Origin: Acidiferrobacteraceae bacterium
GTDB lineage: Bacteria > Pseudomonadota > Gammaproteobacteria > Acidiferrobacterales > SZUA-150
Length of the DNA: 60,256 nt
Assembly (NCBI GenBank): GCA_003228915.1
Contig: QIGL01000039.1
Location: forward strand, 1-60,256
Direction of reading: 5' to 3'
Shown: positions 54,227 to 60,256 of the stretch, piece by piece
Position numbering within the stretch: the first letter of the stretch is position 1
How the letters are laid out: each line of letters opens with the position of its first letter
Translations under genes and position numbers: made by a program
The notes under the pieces: generated by a model
Told to the model about the DNA's origin: nothing
The model's input: the letters and a program-made list of their open reading frames with translations, nothing else
The model's database searches: none

Positions 54227-55075
54227 TTAAGTGAACGTGTCCTCAATCGGCGAAGAAGCAGATGCATAACGCCGGGCCTGCATGCGCCCTGCCAGGAATG
54301 CCTCGCGGCCTGCTGCCACACCTTTTTTCATGGCCGACGCCATTAACACCGGATCCCTGGCAGCGGCAATGGCCGTGTTCATTAAAATACCGTCACAACC
54401 AAGCTCCATGGCAATAGCAGCATCTGATGCCGTGCCGACGCCGGCATCCACAAGAATGGGCACCTTTGCATCTTCAAGAATGAACCTGATGTTATGGGGA
54501 TTTCTTATGCCGAGACCGGAACCGATGGGCGCTGCCAGTGGCATCACTGCCACACAACCCATTTCCTCAAGCCGTTTCGCTACCAGCGGATCGTCATTAG
54601 TGTAAACCATGACCTTGAACCCGTCTTTGATCAGGATTTCTGCTGCTTGTAAAGTCTGAATGACATCGGGAAATAGTGTTTTTTCATCACCCAATACTTC
54701 GAGTTTCACCAGGTCATGGCCATCAAGTAGTTCCCGGGCCAGGCGACAGGTACGCACGGCGTCATCGGCGGTGTAACAACCGGCGGTGTTAGGTAGCAGC
54801 GTGTAACGTTCCGGGGAAATGACATCCAGTAAATTTGGCTCGTCTGGATTTTGACCAATGTTGGTACGACGGATGGCCACGGTGACAATTTCGGCACCAC
54901 TGGCCTCAATCGCTTTTTGTGTTTGCGCCATGTCTTTGTACTTGCCGGTGCCAACCAGCAATCGTGAATCATAGGATTTGCCAGCAATAATTAATTTATC
55001 CTGAATTGCCGGGCCAGCCTGATTATCCTGTTTCGCCTGTTTGGTTTTTTTAGTTTCTGCTGCTACTGTGCTCAT
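54227..55075 (-). CDS. thiG: Thiazole synthase
   Basis: Forms the thiazole phosphate of thiamine from DXP, ThiS-thiocarboxylate and dehydroglycine. [38 protein letters not shown] (Schiff-base Lys), [14 protein letters not shown] and [31 protein letters not shown] are present. It has a 25-residue Lys/Gln-rich N-terminal extension. The stop TAA is created at the MITE A2 boundary. thiS immediately precedes it (1-bp overlap). Confidence 0.95.
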   Translation of the reverse strand: MSTVAAETKKTKQAKQDNQAGPAIQDKLIIAGKSYDSRLLVGTGKYKDMAQTQKAIEASGAEIVTVAIRRTNIGQNPDEPNLLDVISPERYTLLPNTAGCYTADDAVRTCRLARELLDGHDLVKLEVLGDEKTLFPDVIQTLQAAEILIKDGFKVMVYTNDDPLVAKRLEEMGCVAVMPLAAPIGSGLGIRNPHNIRFILEDAKVPILVDAGVGTASDAAIAMELGCDGILMNTAIAAARDPVLMASAMKKGVAAGREAFLAGRMQARRYASASSPIEDTFT

Positions 55076-55275
55076 TAGCCACCACCTATTGCATGGACGA
55101 CCTCGACCCGGTCATCACTTTTTAATCGATGCGTATTATGTTCGCTACGCGGAATTATTTCCTGGTTAATCTCAATGGCGATACGCTTGCCCGAATAATC
55201 CATCTCGAGCAACAGTTCTGTCAATGTCATTGCATCTGCGACATGAATAACCTTGCCGTTTAGATAAATATTCAT
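55075..55275 (-). CDS. thiS: Sulfur carrier protein ThiS
   Basis: 66-aa ubiquitin-like carrier. [24 protein letters not shown] at the start and the terminal IGGG tail, whose GG is adenylated and thiocarboxylated. The ORF track extends to 55353; the ATG at 55275 gives the usual length. TAATG overlap with thiG. Confidence 0.92.
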   Translation of the reverse strand: MNIYLNGKVIHVADAMTLTELLLEMDYSGKRIAIEINQEIIPRSEHNTHRLKSDDRVEVVHAIGGG

Positions 55276-55391
55276 CAGAGAATCAGGGGGTAATTTAGTC
55301 AATAACATCGCCATTGTAGCGCGTCTTTTGGGCCGGTGGCCATAGATAGCCACGGTATCAGCGAGGGTCGTCCCGGTTAAACCTGCGGTGA

Positions 55392-56399
55392 CTAGAACAG
55401 CTCTATATCGCCTGAACGGGCGCTCACATCCGGTAGTTTATTCTCTGCCAGCAGTGTTTCGTAGGCCTGGACCTGGTTGCGGCCATTTTCCTTGGCGAAA
55501 TACAATGCCTTATCGGCCTTATCTATAATATTCGTCAATAATTCTTTTTTTGTTACCTGGACAACACCAATGCTCATGGTGACAGAACCTACCTGTGGCA
55601 CCCGATAGGCCTGGACCGCCTTTACGAACCGTTCCAGAATCTGGACTGCTGGTTTTATACCGACACCGTTAATGGCAATGGCAAATTCTTCACCGCCGTA
55701 ACGACAAATCAGATCCTGGTCTCTAAAGCTACGATTCATTAACTGGGACAAATGGACAAGCACTTCATCGCCAAACAAGTGTCCAAACTCATCATTAACT
55801 TTTTTGAAATAATCTATATCGGCAATGGCGATACAAAGGTCGTCCGGTGTGCCAGCACGCCTTTCTTTGCCAAAATTATGGTTAATAATTCTATGTATTC
55901 TATTTTCAAAATCAAGACGGTGCAGCAGGCCCGTCAGGCCATCGCGTTCTTTTTTATATATCAAGATAAACAAGTTTCCGAACAACCTGGTCAGGAACCC
56001 AAGTTGCTCCATTACCTTGTTTTCATGGACAGGTATTTTGAAATCAATTAATCCAAATACTTGCAAGCCAACTACAACCGGGTATATGCAGCGCCGGTGA
56101 CCTGTCTCGGAGGTGTCACCCATAAACATTTCCCGGGACTTATAAACATCAAGCAACTGGCTATCAAATTCCTGGACTATGTTTATATTTGTCAGGGGGT
56201 TAAACAGCTTGGGAAATTCTTGCTTTTCATTGTTGTTCTTTTCATTATTCTTCAGGTCATGGCTGTGTATTTCATAATAAAAAGCATCCTGGGCACTAAA
56301 TTCTTTTGTCAAAAAATCCAGGAAACAACGAACCATAGACAACTGATCATGTTGTTTTGTTAGCGTATCAATAAAACTATATAAACCGGGAGTATCCAC
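55392..56399 (-). CDS. Diguanylate cyclase with GAF-like sensor
   Basis: 335-aa cytoplasmic c-di-GMP synthase. N-terminal sensory region (about 1-160, GAF-like) followed by the GGDEF domain: KERDGLTGLLHRLDFENRI, IADIDYFKKVNDEFGHLFGDEVL and the active-site RYGGEEFAIAI. An inhibitory RxxD is not obvious. The C-terminal tail is short. Regulates motility or biofilm; input unknown. Stands alone upstream of thiS. Confidence 0.9.
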   Translation of the reverse strand: MDTPGLYSFIDTLTKQHDQLSMVRCFLDFLTKEFSAQDAFYYEIHSHDLKNNEKNNNEKQEFPKLFNPLTNINIVQEFDSQLLDVYKSREMFMGDTSETGHRRCIYPVVVGLQVFGLIDFKIPVHENKVMEQLGFLTRLFGNLFILIYKKERDGLTGLLHRLDFENRIHRIINHNFGKERRAGTPDDLCIAIADIDYFKKVNDEFGHLFGDEVLVHLSQLMNRSFRDQDLICRYGGEEFAIAINGVGIKPAVQILERFVKAVQAYRVPQVGSVTMSIGVVQVTKKELLTNIIDKADKALYFAKENGRNQVQAYETLLAENKLPDVSARSGDIELF

Positions 56400-56434
56400 G
56401 CTTGCTGTATTCCTATATTAATGACAAAAAGTAA

Positions 56435-56578
56435 TTAAGCACGTACGGGATATTCAGCAACCACTTCTTTGCCCAGGGCGTGGGCAATTTCACTCATTGC
56501 CTGAGATCGACCCAGCGTGCTGTGGAGGTTGAATATATTCACATATTCCTTGTCCTCGTATTTTTTCTTATATTCCAT
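56435..56578 (-). CDS. Small hypothetical protein
   Basis: 47 aa from the internal ATG 56578 (ORF track start 56617): MEYKKKYEDKEYVNIF ... LGKEVVAEYPVRA. Charged, no TM. No clear ribosome site and no recognised family; possible gene upstream of the diguanylate cyclase but on the same strand. Could be spurious. Confidence 0.4.
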   Translation of the reverse strand: MEYKKKYEDKEYVNIFNLHSTLGRSQAMSEIAHALGKEVVAEYPVRA

Positions 56579-56818
56579 GGATTTAGGATAACCACAGGAT
56601 ACAATATACAATTGCAAATGTTATGCCAGTAACAACGGCCTGGTGCAGGCAGTTTTCATCTCTTCAAAGAATAGACAGCCCTGACAAACTGTCTACGAGT
56701 ATTAGTATCAATAAATACAGTAAGTTAAATGTGCTAATCTATCCACACATCGTATCCGGCCAGTGCTAACAACAAACCACGAAACTGGTACACTGCCTAC
56801 GATAATCGCCAGTAAAAT

Positions 56819-56892
56819 GCGGGTGTCGTATAACGGCATTACCCTAGCTTCCCAAGCTAGAGACGTGGGTTCGACTCCCATCACCCGCTCCA
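56819..56892 (+). tRNA. tRNA-Gly (CCC anticodon)
   Basis: 74 nt including an encoded CCA. Acceptor GCGGGTG/CACCCGC pairs perfectly; anticodon arm CTAGC-TTCCCAA-GCTAG gives anticodon CCC (reads GGG); T arm GTGGG-TTCGACT-CCCAC. It ends 20 bp before the asmA TTG start. Confidence 0.97.
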
Positions 56893-56912
56893 TTAGAACT
56901 TGAGGTGCTGTT

Positions 56913-58880
56913 TTGTCTAAGGTCGGAAAATATATTCTTGTTAGTTTTGGCGTGGTCCTGGCTGCCATTATTATTTTAATGGTGATGGCGTCAGTTTTTA
57001 TTGACCCGAATACTTACCGTCAACAAGTGGTTGAGCTGGTGAAAAAACAAACGGGTCGCGACTTGCAAATTAATGGCGATGTTTCGCTTTCGTTATTTCC
57101 CTGGCTGGGTATCCAGTTTAAAGAAATGCAGCTTGATGGGCCGGCGGGTTTTGAACCAGCCAAATTTGCCCGCTTGCGCTCGGCAGATATCCGGGTCGCT
57201 GCCCTGCCACTGCTTTGGGGCCGGGTCGACATTGATCAAATCCTGATCGACGGCCTGAATCTGAACCTGGTGCGCACCAAACAGGGTCGTGATAACTGGA
57301 CTTTTGCCTCGCAACAACCGGCTGAGCCGAAAACACCCAGTGAAAAAAAACCAGCACAGGAAAGCAGTGCCATGGCCGTAATTCGACTGGGCAGCCTTAC
57401 TTTTAAAGACAGCAATATTCTCTGGCAAGATAACCAGTCTGGCGCCAGTTTTGCTGTCAAACATCTTGGTCTAACCCTGGACCGGCTCGCTTCTGGAGAA
57501 CTGGCTGAATTTTCTTTGGTCACAGATTTAACAATTGCAAAAAACCCACCCCTACCCATCGCAATTAATAGTCAACTCATGATTGACTGGCCACAACAAA
57601 TCGCTGAATTAACTGCTGCCAAAATTGAGCTCGGTGAAGTAGTGATAACAACAGAATTAAAAGCACGAAATATATTTAGCGCTATTAATGTCAACGGGGT
57701 GGTGCGTCTGAAAAAAGTCTCACCCCGGGCGTTGCTGCGCACTTTTGGTGTTAGCTATCATCCCGCCAATAAAAAAGCATTAAAGAGCCTGAAAGGGAAA
57801 ATGAATTTTTCCTATGCGTCTGAAATAATCAAACTTAAAAATATTAACCTGGCCCTGGATAAGGCTGGTTTGACAGGCGACATGTCGATTGGCTTAAAAA
57901 ATAATACCGGTTACAAATTCGATTTGCAGGTCAGCAACCTCAATACAGATCTTTATTTACCGGCTGCAGCAGAAAAAATACCGGCCGCGCCTCCCAAATC
58001 TGCTCATACCCGAATCCGGAAAAAAACAGATAAAGAGATTTCACTGCCAACGGCAACGCTGCGGGCATTACAGGCTAATGGAAAACTCAGGCTGGAAAAT
58101 TTTCGCGGTGGCGGTGTCGGCTTTAAGTCAATCGATACAAATCTGAGTGCGAATGCCGGACTGATCAAACTGGTCCCTTTTAATGCCAGACTTTATGAAG
58201 GCCGGTCCAGGGGGCACATAATAATTGATACCCGCAAGCGCAAGCCCCGTTACGTGATTGAGCAAAAAATTAAAAATATCCAGGTGGGTGACTTGCTAAA
58301 AGACCTGGAGATTTATAAAAATTTTCAGGGTAAAGGTAATTTTGATTTTAAACTTTCTACTACCGGCAACAAGGTCAGCTCACTAAAAAAAAATCTCAAT
58401 GGCTCGTTCGCCACCAAACTTAAATCCGGCAAACTTATTGGCGTTGATTTTATCCGGCAACTACGAGAAGCCCGGGAACTATTGGAAACAGTACAGGGAA
58501 AACAAAAAAAACATAACAGCAGAACAGGCAACGAAACCGTTTATGAAAAATTGACAGCCACTGGCAAAATTAATAACGGTGTCATTACCAATAATGACCT
58601 GTGGCTGACCAGCCCCAAGCTGCAAATGACCGGCAAAGGCACGATCGATTTGCCAAAAAACTGGATTTACTATCGCCTGAAAGCAACATACCAGGAAAAA
58701 AAGGGTATCGACCCAATCAAGGCGCCGATAAAAATTAAAGGCCCGCTTGATGATCCCCAAATAAAAGTCGAGTACCAAAAAATCCTGCGCAAGGAGGGTG
58801 AAAAACGCCTGCGTAAAGAAGCAGAAAAGGCGCTGGAAAAAGAACTTCGCAAAGGTCTGGAAAATTTATTTCGCAGGTAA
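56913..58880 (+). CDS. asmA: AsmA family protein
   Basis: 655-aa envelope protein with an N-terminal TM helix ([24 protein letters not shown], about 7-30) and a long periplasmic beta-rich body. [49 protein letters not shown] is the AsmA N-terminus; the C-terminal AsmA_2 part ([41 protein letters not shown]) is also clear. TTG start with GAGGTG site. Thought to affect outer-membrane lipid transport. Precedes mutY as in Pseudomonas. Confidence 0.92.
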   Translation: MSKVGKYILVSFGVVLAAIIILMVMASVFIDPNTYRQQVVELVKKQTGRDLQINGDVSLSLFPWLGIQFKEMQLDGPAGFEPAKFARLRSADIRVAALPLLWGRVDIDQILIDGLNLNLVRTKQGRDNWTFASQQPAEPKTPSEKKPAQESSAMAVIRLGSLTFKDSNILWQDNQSGASFAVKHLGLTLDRLASGELAEFSLVTDLTIAKNPPLPIAINSQLMIDWPQQIAELTAAKIELGEVVITTELKARNIFSAINVNGVVRLKKVSPRALLRTFGVSYHPANKKALKSLKGKMNFSYASEIIKLKNINLALDKAGLTGDMSIGLKNNTGYKFDLQVSNLNTDLYLPAAAEKIPAAPPKSAHTRIRKKTDKEISLPTATLRALQANGKLRLENFRGGGVGFKSIDTNLSANAGLIKLVPFNARLYEGRSRGHIIIDTRKRKPRYVIEQKIKNIQVGDLLKDLEIYKNFQGKGNFDFKLSTTGNKVSSLKKNLNGSFATKLKSGKLIGVDFIRQLREARELLETVQGKQKKHNSRTGNETVYEKLTATGKINNGVITNNDLWLTSPKLQMTGKGTIDLPKNWIYYRLKATYQEKKGIDPIKAPIKIKGPLDDPQIKVEYQKILRKEGEKRLRKEAEKALEKELRKGLENLFRR

Positions 58881-58929
58881 TCGTTATCTTAATTTACCTG
58901 ATATTATTTATCCGATATTTTTATCCGGC

Positions 58930-60027
58930 ATGCCTGATTTCAGCGCTAAAATTTTAACCTGGTTCGACAGTTACGGGCGTAAAAATCTACCGTGGCAACG
59001 AAACAAGGATCCCTATCGGATCTGGCTGTCGGAAATTATGTTGCAGCAAACCCAGGTCAAAACAGTCATCCCCTATTTCGAAAAATTTATTCAGGTCTTT
59101 CCGGATGTCAAATCCCTGGCCACGGCCGACCTCGACCAGGTGTTACATCTCTGGACCGGCCTGGGTTATTACGCCCGGGCACGTAACCTGCACAAGACCG
59201 CAAAAATTATTTGTGAAAATTACGGCGAACACTTCCCGCAGTCTTTTGATGAAGTGCTAACGCTTCCTGGCATTGGTCGCTCCACCGCCGGCGCGGTCCT
59301 GTCCCTGGCCCACGACCAGCACCAGGTAATACTCGATGGTAATGTCAAACGGGTGCTGGCCCGTTTTCACGGCATAACCGGCTGGCCCGGTAATAAAAAA
59401 GTAGAAAATCAACTTTGGCAACATGCGACCAAACACACACCACGAAAACGAGTAGCGCAATACAACCAGGCGATCATGGACCTGGGTGCCACTGTCTGCA
59501 CCCGCAGCCAACCGGATTGCGGGCCCTGCCCCGTTACTAAAAAATGTTACGCCCGGTTAAACGGTGAACAAAAAAATTACCCCGGGTCAAAACCCCGGGT
59601 ATCCCTGCCACAAAAAAATGTGGTCATGGCCATGATCCAGAATGATCAAAATGAAGTCTTGTTGTTACAACGGCCCCCAACAGGTATCTGGGGTGGTTTA
59701 TGGTGTTTCCCGGAACTTGAGCAGGCTGCAACAAAAAACCCGGATCGGGACATGGACGAGACAAATAATAAAACAGACGATATTACTGGCTGGGCTAAAA
59801 GAACACTGGATATTGAAATAACCACCAACCCTGCCTGGCCAACCATGAAACACAGCTTTACCCATTTTCACCTGACCATCACGCCAGTACCCGCACGGTT
59901 ACTGCGTTTGCGGCCTGGGATCATGGAGAACCCGGGGGCAGTCTGGTATAACCCCTGCAAGCCGGATCAACGGGGCCTTGCCGCCCCGGTGAAAAAACTA
60001 CTTGAAAAATTAGGGGAGAAACAATGA
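58930..60027 (+). CDS. mutY: A/G-specific adenine glycosylase
   Basis: DNA repair enzyme removing adenine mispaired with 8-oxoG. The HhH motif [31 protein letters not shown] includes the catalytic Asp; the 4Fe-4S cluster is [17 protein letters not shown]; a Nudix-like C-domain (about 230-365) recognises 8-oxoG. 365 aa from ATG 58930 (ORF track 58798 lies within asmA). It overlaps yggX by four bases. Confidence 0.95.
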   Translation: MPDFSAKILTWFDSYGRKNLPWQRNKDPYRIWLSEIMLQQTQVKTVIPYFEKFIQVFPDVKSLATADLDQVLHLWTGLGYYARARNLHKTAKIICENYGEHFPQSFDEVLTLPGIGRSTAGAVLSLAHDQHQVILDGNVKRVLARFHGITGWPGNKKVENQLWQHATKHTPRKRVAQYNQAIMDLGATVCTRSQPDCGPCPVTKKCYARLNGEQKNYPGSKPRVSLPQKNVVMAMIQNDQNEVLLLQRPPTGIWGGLWCFPELEQAATKNPDRDMDETNNKTDDITGWAKRTLDIEITTNPAWPTMKHSFTHFHLTITPVPARLLRLRPGIMENPGAVWYNPCKPDQRGLAAPVKKLLEKLGEKQ

Positions 60028-60256
60028 CGCGAATGGTGCAATGCGTAAAACTGGGCAAAGAAGCGCCGGGCCTGGAACGGCCGGTTTACCCCGGTGAGCT
60101 GGGCCAGAAAATATGGGACCAGGTCTCCCAGGAAGCCTGGCAATTATGGCTCAAACACCAAACCATCCTTATTAATGAAAACCGGCTTAGCCCGGTAGAC
60201 CCTAAATCCCGGGCAATACTGGTGAAAGAGATGGAAAACTTCTTTTTTGGTGATGG
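60024..60256 (+). CDS. yggX: Fe(II)-trafficking protein YggX, partial at right edge
   Basis: [41 protein letters not shown] and [26 protein letters not shown] identify YggX, a small protein protecting Fe-S clusters from oxidation. Only the first 77 codons of about 90 are in the window. ATGA overlap with mutY. Confidence 0.95.
   Translation, partial: MTRMVQCVKLGKEAPGLERPVYPGELGQKIWDQVSQEAWQLWLKHQTILINENRLSPVDPKSRAILVKEMENFFFGD

Larger units (their letters stand above)
53942..54227. mobile_element. MITE copy A2 (subtype A, long form with insertions)
   Basis: 286-bp element. Left end AGGAGCCTCTAATTAATT, right end complement AAACTCCCTGATTAAT, TA on both sides (53940-53941, 54228-54229). Core blocks match A1 (GTGGATGATGGCAA, GAGAAAGCGGAGTTTA, GAGTTCCTTTTTAAC, GCAGCCAGCGCCACTTC), but three extra blocks are present. 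It follows the thiG stop. Confidence 0.85.

Noticed and set aside
55276-55390. TPP riboswitch upstream of thiS
   Set aside because: The minus-strand leader lacks the CTGAGA and ACC-CTGATC core motifs of the thi-box.
1-60256. CRISPR array, prophage or complete insertion sequence
   Set aside because: No regularly spaced direct repeats, phage structural genes or transposase ORFs are visible.

Overview
The window is a chromosomal segment of a gammaproteobacterium. It carries conserved blocks in orders known from Pseudomonas, Escherichia and relatives: plsC-gmhB-(MazG-like)-glyS-glyQ, glnA-ntrB-ntrC, ygfB-pepP-ubiH-ubiI, zapA-6S RNA-fau, ilvA/rpiA, thiS-thiG-trmB and asmA-mutY-yggX. Frequent GTG and TTG starts, two eukaryotic-like Ser/Thr kinases, TusA-linked sulfur-relay genes, a TRAP transporter with a TatT component and a lexA-linked Y-family remnant point to an environmental, non-enteric lineage. 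I cannot name a genus from the sequence alone.

Layout. 1-540: decayed AI-2E-type permease. 563-6455: minus-strand housekeeping block (plsC, gmhB, MazG-like, glyS, glyQ, mtgA). 6623-10803: a degenerate M48-like membrane protein, a strong orphan terminator, then a PP-loop/TusA/CDF operon. 10810-15252: glnA-ntrB-ntrC nitrogen regulon with a recognisable sigma54 promoter and NtrC sites. 15359-22261: orphan solute-binding protein, CPA1 antiporter, and the ygfB-pepP-ubiH-ubiI operon. 22416-25426: zapA region, 6S RNA, fau and small housekeeping genes. 25450-27741: ilvA and rpiA, divergent. 27782-31484: TRAP transporter. 31599-36666: DUF1178, PreP-like protease, greB and a 2OG-oxygenase-like gene. 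36679-46202: accessory region with two kinases, secreted proteins, two overlapping small ORFs, a B12 radical SAM enzyme and an LpxL-like acyltransferase. 46337-53902: uppP, lexA with a catalytically dead ImuB-like gene, a lipoprotein, an MBL-fold protein lacking its metal motif, a DUF455 ferritin-like protein, DUF123 and trmB. 54227-60256: thiSG, a diguanylate cyclase, tRNA-Gly(CCC), asmA, mutY and partial yggX.

Four related miniature inverted-repeat elements lie immediately at gene 3' ends (1336-1477, 36679-36905, 50470-50604, 53942-54227). They share a terminal motif close to RGGARCCTCTGATTAAT. The longer members carry internal hairpin modules built around TCCAT that the shorter members lack.

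The most notable leads are: the lexA operon carrying an N-terminally truncated Y-family polymerase without catalytic carboxylates, with a direct-repeat candidate operator; the modular MITE family at gene ends, two copies of which help form the stop codon of the host gene; two pseudo-enzymes (M48-like and MBL-fold) that lost their metal ligands; and the divergent pair of two overlapping small ORFs and a B12 radical SAM gene. No CRISPR array, prophage or intact insertion sequence is visible.
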